Origin: Bacteroidales bacterium
GTDB lineage: Bacteria > Bacteroidota > Bacteroidia > Bacteroidales > NBLH01
Assembly (NCBI GenBank): GCA_026988445.1
Contig: JALSLF010000614.1
Span: forward strand, 1-6,037
Direction of reading: 5' to 3'
Length of the DNA stretch: 6,037 bases
Shown here: positions 1 through 5,263 of the stretch, in pieces
Position numbering within the stretch: position 1 is the stretch's first letter
How the letters are laid out: each line of letters starts with the position of its first letter
Made by a program: the position numbers and the translations under genes
The notes under the pieces: generated by a model
What the model saw: the letters and a program-made list of their open reading frames with translations, nothing else
Told to the model about the DNA's origin: nothing
Database searches by the model: none

Positions 1-57
1 GAAGCAAATAAACTTTGGTCATCTAAGTTCGGACATCCAAGCCGGATAGTTCAATAA
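1..57 (+). CDS. Possible 3' end of an upstream gene (18 codons)
   Basis: The first reading frame is open from base 1 to a TAA at 55-57 and encodes a tail ending in LWSSKFGHPSRIVQ. Of the three plus frames, the second stops at 47-49 and the third at once. The composition (Trp, Phe, His, Pro, Arg) looks more like real protein than chance AT-rich DNA, but 18 codons prove little and I do not recognise the C-terminus. No terminator hairpin with a T run follows it. It could equally be intergenic sequence. Confidence 0.25.
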   Translation, partial: EANKLWSSKFGHPSRIVQ

Positions 58-127
58 AAACACATTATCAAAATTTATTTTTTACTGTTTCCACTAAATT
101 CACAGTAATACCTAAAAATCAAACACG
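58..127. other. AT-rich intergenic stretch with a weak inverted repeat
   Basis: No gene or good promoter is visible here. TTACTGT (82-88) and ACAGTAA (102-108) are a perfect 7-bp inverted repeat around a 13-nt gap. Neither strand has a T run after it, so it is not a convincing terminator. It might be a weak operator-like dyad or chance. Confidence 0.3.
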
Positions 128-210
128 GTCAGGTGCTTACGCACACTGGCAGGTTTGGGGGCTGGAACAAAAGAAACTCTGTCAGGTGCTTGCGCACACT
201 GACAGGTTTG
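128..210. repeat. Two 30-nt direct repeats, each a potential hairpin
   Basis: Copy A is 128-157 and copy B is 181-210; they match at 28 of 30 positions and are separated by 23 nt. Within each copy, GTCAG-GTGC can pair with GCAC-A-CTGAC (one bulged A) around a 4-nt loop. The two differences respect this fold: one lies in the loop (TTGC to TTAC), and the other changes CTGAC to CTGGC, which turns a pair into a G-T (G-U in RNA) wobble. This suggests that the folded form, in DNA or RNA, matters or that the unit is a dispersed palindromic repeat. Two minus-strand reading frames end in these copies only because the repeat carries a stop in that orientation. Confidence 0.75.
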
Positions 211-361
211 AGTGAGCTGCGGCAGGGATTGAAGCGGTTAGCCCGCAAGCTGTAAAAGCTACAAAACCCGCCGCAAAAGAGCGACCAACGGAAGCTACTT
301 TTGCGGCGAGTGGTTTTGTGCTTTTGCAGCTGAGGACTATGAGCGGAAAGCCCGTAGCCGC
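211..361. repeat. Structured intergenic element with a long inverted repeat and flanking boxes
   Basis: The core is an inverted repeat with arms at 248-279 and 298-331 and an 18-nt gap. The inner 11 bp are perfect (CGCCGCAAAAG at 269-279 with CTTTTGCGGCG at 298-308). Then come a 3-nt bulge, 8 bp (261-268 with 312-319), a 1-nt bulge and 12 more pairs (248-259 with 320-331) that include one G-T wobble, about 31 pairs in all. Two similar boxes flank the hairpin: GAAGCGGTTAGCCCG at 231-245 and TGAGCGGAAAGCCCG at 340-354. An outer stem is possible (GCGGC at 219-223 with GCCGC at 357-361, then GGG with CCC). The island is visibly richer in GC than its surroundings. From memory, similar GGGATTGAAGCGG and GCGGAAAGCCCG segments around variable hairpins recur between genes in Bacteroidota; whether this is the Flavo-1 candidate RNA, another RNA or a MITE-like repeat cannot be settled here. 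Confidence 0.7.
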
Positions 362-421
362 CCCGATAAAAATATTCATAAAATTTGTTTTGTTTATTAT
401 TAAAAACACAAAAAGGTATGT

Positions 422-429
422 TAACTTTG
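422..429 (+). promoter_or_regulatory. Promoter -7 box for purM
   Basis: TAACTTTG matches the Bacteroidota -7 consensus TAnnTTTG and lies 35 nt before the purM ATG. That predicts transcription starting near 434 and a leader of about 30 nt. No good TTTG -33 box lies at the usual 19-21 nt spacing; the nearest TTTG (389-392) is about 29 nt upstream. The assignment rests on the -7 box and its position. Confidence 0.5.
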
Positions 430-464
430 CAAATTATTCTGTTAATTTTTATTTGTTTTTGGCT

Positions 465-1631
465 ATGAGCGAATCGAGGTACAAACTGCGCGGCGTATCG
501 GCATCGAAAGAGGATGTGCATAATGCAATTAAGAATATTGATAAAGGAATTTTTCCGAATGCTTTTTGTAAAATTGTTCCTGATGTTTTGAGTGGGAATG
601 AGGATTTTTGTACGGTTATGCATGCCGACGGTGCAGGTACTAAATCATCATTAGCCTATATGTATTGGAAGGAAACGGGCGATTTATCGGTTTGGAAAGG
701 TATTGCGCAAGATGCTGTTGTGATGAATACGGATGATTTGCTTTGTGTGGGGGCTACGGATAATATTTTGCTTTCATCGACCATCGGGCGAAATAAAAAT
801 TTGATACCGGGCGAAGTAATATCGGCAATTATTGAGGGTACGGAAGAGTTTTTGGCTGAAATGAGAAGTTTTGGCGTAAATATATACAGTACGGGTGGCG
901 AAACTGCTGATGTGGGCGATTTGGTACGCACCATAATTGTTGATTCAACGGTTACTGCCCGAATGAATCGCAAGGATGTGATTAGTAACGAAAAAATTCA
1001 AGCCGGCGATATTATTGTGGGCTTGTCATCGTACGGGCAGGCAAGCTACGAAAAGGAATACAACGGCGGTATGGGCAGTAATGGTTTGACCTCGGCACGC
1101 CACGATGTTTTTGCGCATTATTTGGCTGAAAAATATCCGGAAAGTTTTGACCCGCAAGTACCCAAAGAGCTTTGTTACTCAGGTAAATATAAACTTACGG
1201 ATAAAATTGAAAATTTGGGTATTGATGTAGGCAAATTGGTGCTCTCTCCTACCCGTACTTATGCTCCGGTAATTAAAAAAATACTGGAACAGCATCGCCA
1301 AAATATTCACGGTATGATACATTGCTCGGGCGGTGCACAAACTAAAATACTGAATTTTGTAAATGATTTACATATTATCAAAGATAATATGTTTGAATTG
1401 CCCCCGCTGTTTAAAATTATTCAAGAGGAATCGGGAACTTCTTGGGAAGAAATGTACAAAGTGTTTAATATGGGACACCGGTTTGAAATTTATTTGCCCC
1501 AAGAATTTGCTCAAGATATTATTGATATTTCAAAATCATTTAATATTGATGCACAAGTTGTTGGTTATTGCATTGATTGCGATGAAACAATGCTTACTAT
1601 AAAAAGTGAATTTGGTCAATTTCGTTATTAA
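465..1631 (+). CDS. purM: Phosphoribosylformylglycinamidine cyclo-ligase (AIR synthetase), Bacteroidota type
   Basis: This 388-residue cytoplasmic enzyme should catalyse the fifth step of de novo purine synthesis, the ATP-dependent closure of FGAM to aminoimidazole ribonucleotide. It belongs to the PurM fold family, which has an N-terminal ATP-binding half and a C-terminal half. Visible landmarks are HADGAGTKSSLAY (residues 53-65, the counterpart of the classical DGVGTK motif), NTDDLLCVGA (88-97), STGGETADVGD (142-152, the GGETAE-like motif), the glycine-rich GGMGSNGLTSARHD (201-214), SPTRTYAP (261-268) and FNMGHRFE (334-341). It is longer and more divergent than E. coli PurM, about 345 residues, as is usual for the Bacteroidota form. 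I chose the ATG at 465 because the protein then begins MSESRYKLRGVSASKEDVHN, matching family N-termini. The same frame is open further upstream, but that part runs through the hairpin element and promoter. No terminator is visible between it and prfA. Confidence 0.95.
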   Translation: MSESRYKLRGVSASKEDVHNAIKNIDKGIFPNAFCKIVPDVLSGNEDFCTVMHADGAGTKSSLAYMYWKETGDLSVWKGIAQDAVVMNTDDLLCVGATDNILLSSTIGRNKNLIPGEVISAIIEGTEEFLAEMRSFGVNIYSTGGETADVGDLVRTIIVDSTVTARMNRKDVISNEKIQAGDIIVGLSSYGQASYEKEYNGGMGSNGLTSARHDVFAHYLAEKYPESFDPQVPKELCYSGKYKLTDKIENLGIDVGKLVLSPTRTYAPVIKKILEQHRQNIHGMIHCSGGAQTKILNFVNDLHIIKDNMFELPPLFKIIQEESGTSWEEMYKVFNMGHRFEIYLPQEFAQDIIDISKSFNIDAQVVGYCIDCDETMLTIKSEFGQFRY

Positions 1632-1642
1632 ATATACCTTTG
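1611..1642 (+). promoter_or_regulatory. Promoter for prfA-pyrF, overlapping the end of purM
   Basis: TTTG at 1611-1614, a 20-nt spacer and TACCTTTG at 1635-1642 fit the Bacteroidota promoter consensus (TTTG, N19-21, TAnnTTTG). The -33 box lies within the last codons of purM and the -7 box just after its stop. Transcription should begin near 1648, leaving a leader of about 120 nt before the prfA ATG. That leader is AT-rich and shows no strong hairpin by eye. Confidence 0.65.
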
Positions 1643-1767
1643 CAAAAAATAATTTTAAAAGTGAATATTTATAAATCACATACCGACCGGTTTTATTAGC
1701 TACGATTAGCAAATCTATTTCCGTATCAATTCATTAAATACTTTATCAAAAAATCAAAATATTTGCC

Positions 1768-2862
1768 ATGAGCAACGAAAATATGCTATTAGAAAAATTA
1801 GAAGCCATCAAAATAAAATTTGATGATATTCAACAAAAAATTACCGATCCGGAAACCATTTCGGATATGAAAAAATATGTGCAATTAAATAAAGAATATA
1901 AAGAGCTTGAACCCCTGATTGAAGCCTATAAAAAATATAAAAACATATTAGCCAATATTGAGTCGTCAAAAGAAATTTTATCGGAAGAAGAAGATGCTGA
2001 ACTTAAAGAAATGGCAAAAGAAGAGTTAGAAGAGCTTAATGCTCAATTACCTGCTTTGGAAGAGGAAATAAAAATGCTTTTGGTACCGAAAGACCCTGAA
2101 GACGATAAAAATGCCATTGTTGAAATCAGAGCCGGTACAGGAGGCGATGAAGCAAGTATTTTTGCAGGTGATTTAGCACGTATGTATTTTAAATTTTGCG
2201 AATCGAAAGGTTGGAAAACGAATATTACCAATATATCGGAAGGCACATCGGGCGGATATAAAGAAATCGTATTCTCGGTTGAAGGCAATGGGGTGTATGG
2301 TATTTTAAAATATGAATCAGGTGTGCATCGTGTACAACGCGTTCCACAAACCGAAACACAAGGACGTGTGCATACATCGGCAGCATCGGTGGCTGTTTTG
2401 CCCGAAGCCGAAGAGTTTGATATTGACTTAAACCCGAATGATATTCGGAAAGATACTTATTGCTCGTCGGGACCGGGCGGTCAATCGGTAAATACAACCT
2501 ATTCGGCAATACGCTTAACACATGAGCCAACGGGAATTGTTGTAACTTGCCAGGATGAAAAGTCGCAATTAAAGAACTTGGACAAAGCCATGAAAGAATT
2601 GCGTTCGCGAATTTATAATTTAGAATATCAAAAGTATCTTGATGAAATTTCGTCGAAACGCAAAACAATGGTCTCAACAGGCGACCGTTCGGCAAAAATA
2701 AGAACCTATAATTACCCGCAAGGAAGAGTAACCGACCACCGGATAAATTATACTTCGTATAATTTGCCCAATATTATGAATGGTGATATTGGTGAAATTA
2801 TTGAAAAATTACAAGTAGCTGAAAATGCGGAGAAAATGAAAGAAAGTAGTTTGGATGAATAA
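1768..2862 (+). CDS. prfA: Peptide chain release factor 1
   Basis: The 364-residue protein recognises UAG and UAA stop codons on the ribosome and triggers release of the finished polypeptide. Residues 1 to about 110 form the charged, helical N-terminal domain that interacts with the methyltransferase PrmC and the ribosome. The core starts near IVEIRAGTGGDEAS (117-130). The stop-codon-reading PxT tripeptide is PQT (193-195) within HRVQRVPQTETQGRVHTSA, which identifies RF1; RF2 has SPF there. The catalytic GGQ is at 237-239, and its Gln is the residue methylated by PrmC in this family. The motif context is SSGPGGQSVNTTYSAIRLTH, whereas most RF1 proteins have GAGGQHVNKTDSAIR; I recall the present form from several Bacteroidota groups. 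MVSTGDRSAKIRTYNYPQGRVTDHR (301-325) is the conserved C-terminal signature, intact here. Length is normal. The start at 1768 suits the family, although an ATG five codons later is possible. Confidence 0.97.
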   Translation: MSNENMLLEKLEAIKIKFDDIQQKITDPETISDMKKYVQLNKEYKELEPLIEAYKKYKNILANIESSKEILSEEEDAELKEMAKEELEELNAQLPALEEEIKMLLVPKDPEDDKNAIVEIRAGTGGDEASIFAGDLARMYFKFCESKGWKTNITNISEGTSGGYKEIVFSVEGNGVYGILKYESGVHRVQRVPQTETQGRVHTSAASVAVLPEAEEFDIDLNPNDIRKDTYCSSGPGGQSVNTTYSAIRLTHEPTGIVVTCQDEKSQLKNLDKAMKELRSRIYNLEYQKYLDEISSKRKTMVSTGDRSAKIRTYNYPQGRVTDHRINYTSYNLPNIMNGDIGEIIEKLQVAENAEKMKESSLDE

Positions 2863-2870
2863 GAAAAAAC

Positions 2871-3698
2871 ATGAAATTTTCAGAACTTACGGTAGAAATT
2901 GTTAAAAAGCAAAGTTTTTTATGCATTGGCTTAGACAGTGCTATTGAAAAAATACCAAGCCATTTACTGGGTTTAGACGACCCTGTATTTGAATTTAACA
3001 AACAGATAATAGATGCAACACACGATTTATGTATTGCCTACAAACCCAATATTGCGTTTTATGAAAGCCGTGGTGCAGAAGGGTGGAAAAGTTTGGAGAA
3101 AACGGTTAATTATTTAAACAAAAATTATCCTGAATTATTTTTAATTGCCGATGCCAAACGCGGCGACATTGGAAATACCTCAAAAGAATACGCAAAAGCC
3201 TTTTTTAAACAAATGGATTTTGATGCAATTACGGTTGCACCGTACATGGGAAAAGACTCCGTTGAGCCTTTTTTAAGTTTTAGCAATAAATGGGTTGTAG
3301 TACTGGCACTTACCTCAAATACCGGTGCACAGGATTTTCAATTTTCATGGCTACCCGATGAAAACATGTACATGTATGAAAAAGTAATTAACGAAACGCT
3401 GAAATGGGGTTCAAATGAAAATACGATGTTTGTAGTTGGTGCAACAAAAGCCGAACACTTAAAAGCTATTCGTAAACTTGTTCCAAATCATTTTTTATTG
3501 GTTCCGGGCATTGGTGCACAAGGAGGTAGTTTGCAAGAAGTTGTAATAAACGGTATTAATAAAAACTGTGGTTTAATTGTGAATTCTTCACGAGGAATTA
3601 TTTTTGCAAGTAATGAACAAAATTTTGCACAGGCTGCACGTGAAAAAGCCTTATCATTACAGGAAGAAATGCGTACTTTACTCAAAAAATATTTATAG
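2871..3698 (+). CDS. pyrF: Orotidine 5'-phosphate decarboxylase (subfamily 2)
   Basis: The 275-residue cytoplasmic enzyme decarboxylates OMP to UMP, the last step of de novo pyrimidine synthesis. It is a TIM-barrel protein of the longer subfamily found in Bacteroidota, Actinomycetota and others. The substrate-binding CIGLDS is at 18-23, followed by AYKPNIAFYE (56-65). The catalytic Asp-x-Lys-x-x-Asp is D94, K96, D99 in IADAKRGDIGNT (92-103). TVAPYMGKDSVEPFL (121-135) and the phosphate-binding LLVPGIGAQGG (209-219) and NSSRGIIFAS (238-247) follow in family order. No key residue is missing. The ATG lies 8 nt after the prfA stop with no promoter between, so both are almost certainly on one transcript. 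A terminator hairpin follows closely. Confidence 0.96.
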   Translation: MKFSELTVEIVKKQSFLCIGLDSAIEKIPSHLLGLDDPVFEFNKQIIDATHDLCIAYKPNIAFYESRGAEGWKSLEKTVNYLNKNYPELFLIADAKRGDIGNTSKEYAKAFFKQMDFDAITVAPYMGKDSVEPFLSFSNKWVVVLALTSNTGAQDFQFSWLPDENMYMYEKVINETLKWGSNENTMFVVGATKAEHLKAIRKLVPNHFLLVPGIGAQGGSLQEVVINGINKNCGLIVNSSRGIIFASNEQNFAQAAREKALSLQEEMRTLLKKYL

Positions 3699-3710
3699 CC
3701 GAAAACAAAC

Positions 3711-3752
3711 AAAAAAAGGGAAAGAATATCACAAACTTTCCCGTATTTTTTT
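3711..3752. terminator. Bidirectional intrinsic terminator between convergent genes
   Basis: GGGAAAG (3718-3724) pairs perfectly with CTTTCCC (3736-3742) around an 11-nt loop. A seven-A run (3711-3717) precedes the stem and a seven-T run (3746-3752) follows it three bases later. In the plus direction it terminates pyrF, whose stop is at 3698. Read on the minus strand, the A run becomes a T run, so it can also terminate the operon ending at 3769. Confidence 0.85.
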
Positions 3753-3768
3753 AGTTTTACACTTCAAG

Positions 3769-4242
3769 TTATTTATTTTTACCTACAAAAGCCAATATAC
3801 CAACCGCACATGATTTTTTACTTTCCATACCTTCTTTAAAGCGGATAGATATATAGTAAGTACCGGACTTGTTACAAATAAAATCAAAGCGATTACTTGT
3901 TTTTTTATTACCGGTATATTTTGTAACCTGATAAGGTCTTGTTTTTTCCGGATGTTTGGAATCAAACAATGTTAAAACCACACTTTTTTCAAATCCACTT
4001 TGCGTACACAAAGTAAACCGGTAATGCGTACCTTTATTTAATACAACTGCCCATTTTGTACCGGAAGGCTGTCCTGATCTTCCTTTTCTGAGTTTTGTAT
4101 TAAAGTCTCTTAAATAGATAGCTTTATCAATATTTGTAGCACACTGATAAACAACTTGCTGTTTACACTGCGCATTCGATTTTTCACTGATTCCGCCTAC
4201 TATGAACGCCAAAAATAATAATGATAGAATTACCTTGTTCAT
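3769..4242 (-). CDS. Small secreted protein of unknown function, Bacteroidota-type family
   Basis: This is a 157-residue protein with a clear Sec signal peptide: K3, a hydrophobic stretch over residues 4-17, and a likely cut after SNA-24, giving a mature protein that begins QCKQQV. The mature part has no membrane segment and contains Cys at 26, 34, 79, 123 and 145, which may form disulfides in the periplasm or outside the cell. The pattern WAVVLNKGTHYRFTLCT, a Leu-Phe-Asp strand and SGTYYISIRFKEG suggests an all-beta sandwich loosely like PPC-type (bacterial pre-peptidase C-terminal) domains; this is inference. The ending CAVGILAFVG resembles secreted proteins I recall from Bacteroidota, none with a known role. 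It starts 1 nt after the stop of the lipoprotein gene, so the two are co-transcribed and probably act together at the envelope. No enzymatic motif is visible. Confidence 0.85.
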   Translation of the reverse strand: MNKVILSLLFLAFIVGGISEKSNAQCKQQVVYQCATNIDKAIYLRDFNTKLRKGRSGQPSGTKWAVVLNKGTHYRFTLCTQSGFEKSVVLTLFDSKHPEKTRPYQVTKYTGNKKTSNRFDFICNKSGTYYISIRFKEGMESKKSCAVGILAFVGKNK

Positions 4243-4243
4243 A

Positions 4244-5161
4244 TTATATAGAAATTAATTTATTACGTATTTTTTCAACTATGTTGACTATTTTATCAAG
4301 TTGTTCATCGGTCATTTCCACTTCACTTTTGTCTTCTTGGATAACCACCGTAACACCGTCTATTTCTTCTGTTCTGGTTTCACCTTCAATAAAAGTAATA
4401 ATAACCGGTTCATAAGCTTTGTTTAGTTCGTCAAAATCTACAACAAGGTTTTCAAAATTCTTGTCTTGACTTTTATACACCTGTAAAATTCTAAACAAGT
4501 CGGTTAAAACTAACTTTTGCTCACCTATTCTATCTCGAAGAGCAGCACTTGAAGCATCTTCTTTAATAATCTGAGTTGCTAAATAAAGACCTTCCAACCA
4601 TACTCCTGTTACTACTAACGCACTAAGATTACTTCTATTGTTCTTTCTTAAATGTTCATCCATTTGATGAAAGCTGTTTACCGAAAGAAACATCAAAGAG
4701 TCCATATTGTCGTTATTCGTAGCTAAACGTTTAAGTGTTTGAAAATCAAAAAATTGCCCAATATTTAATTCATCCGAAATACTTTTTATAACCGTTAGGT
4801 AATTGACAATCTCGGCTGTTTTTTCATACACATTTAAATATCCCAAATCGGCACTAAGAACTCCTAAACCAAGTGCTTTTTTAAAATTGGTATCGTAATC
4901 ATTTGCCAAATCCGGTGAACATAGGTACTTTTTAGAAAAAGGAACTCCTAAATCTTCAATTAAAGCAGCCATTTCAACCGGTGATGAGAAACTCTCCAGG
5001 ATACCGTTAATTGCATTCTCATCAATTTGGTTCGCTGTTTCCGGTACATCTTCCGGAATATCATCAAAATTAGGTTCATCATCGTTTGAACCGTTTCCGC
5101 ACGAGGTAAATACTGTAAAGAGTAAACCTATCCCAAAAATAAATAAAAGTTTTTTTAACAT
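4244..5161 (-). CDS. Envelope lipoprotein of unknown function, Bacteroidota-type family
   Basis: This 305-residue protein begins MLKKLLFIFGIGLLFTVFTSC: two Lys, a hydrophobic core and the lipobox FTSC, so Cys21 should be lipidated by signal peptidase II processing. An acidic, Pro-containing linker follows (22-49; SNDDEP, FDDIPEDVPE), which may act as a surface-export signal. From about residue 57 the protein is rich in predicted helix: SFSSPVEMAALIEDLG (57-72), KKALGLGVLSADLGYLNVYEK (94-114), SISDELNIGQFF (127-138) and SALVVTGVWLEGLYLATQ (180-197). I recall this pattern from uncharacterised Bacteroidota proteins, not from any enzyme. The C-terminal part is acidic and charged, EGETRTEEIDG to about 290. 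I start it at the ATG at 5161. The frame also offers a TTG at 5185, but that TTG lies inside a promoter-like box and would lengthen the signal peptide. The stop is 1 nt before the next gene. Confidence 0.85.
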   Translation of the reverse strand: MLKKLLFIFGIGLLFTVFTSCGNGSNDDEPNFDDIPEDVPETANQIDENAINGILESFSSPVEMAALIEDLGVPFSKKYLCSPDLANDYDTNFKKALGLGVLSADLGYLNVYEKTAEIVNYLTVIKSISDELNIGQFFDFQTLKRLATNNDNMDSLMFLSVNSFHQMDEHLRKNNRSNLSALVVTGVWLEGLYLATQIIKEDASSAALRDRIGEQKLVLTDLFRILQVYKSQDKNFENLVVDFDELNKAYEPVIITFIEGETRTEEIDGVTVVIQEDKSEVEMTDEQLDKIVNIVEKIRNKLISI

Positions 5162-5182
5162 TTTAAAACTGTTTCTTTTTAT

Positions 5183-5190
5183 CAAAAGTA
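5183..5190 (-). promoter_or_regulatory. Promoter -7 box for the lipoprotein operon
   Basis: Read on the minus strand, 5190 to 5183 is TACTTTTG, a match to TAnnTTTG. It lies 21 nt before the ATG at 5161, so the leader would be short, roughly 17 nt. No good TTTG at the -33 spacing is visible; the upstream DNA is nearly pure A/T. The box argues against the TTG at 5185 as the real start. Confidence 0.45.
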
Positions 5191-5263
5191 ATGATTATTT
5201 TCCAAAAATATTAAAAATTAATCAGTAAAAAAATTATGATTTTGAACAAACTACAATATTTTT

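Noticed and set aside
128..210. Minimal CRISPR array
   Set aside because: There are only two repeats, the single 23-nt spacer is short, the second repeat is followed by another structured repeat rather than a leader or spacer, and no cas gene is in the window.
318..464. N-terminal extension of purM by 49 codons
   Set aside because: It begins with GTG in the right arm of the hairpin, runs through the -7 box, and encodes sequence with no counterpart in the family. The ATG at 465 gives the expected N-terminus.
129..623. Minus-strand open frames of 164 codons (129-623) and 75 codons (182-409) in the region before purM
   Set aside because: They cross the hairpin, the direct repeats, the purM promoter and, for the longer one, the start of purM. 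Both end with similar residues only because the 30-nt repeat has a stop in that orientation. They lack a convincing start region or protein pattern.
2225..2695. 156-codon open frame antisense to prfA
   Set aside because: It lies wholly within the strongly conserved prfA coding sequence, and its Cys-, His- and Pro-rich translation resembles no protein; it is a shadow of prfA codon use.
1768..2862. Release factor 2 (prfB) instead of release factor 1
   Set aside because: The stop-codon-reading tripeptide is PQT (PxT type), not SPF, and there is no programmed frameshift site near the start.
5162..5185. TTG start at 5185 for the lipoprotein
   Set aside because: It would place the start codon inside the TACTTTTG box and add eight residues before an already complete lipoprotein signal peptide.
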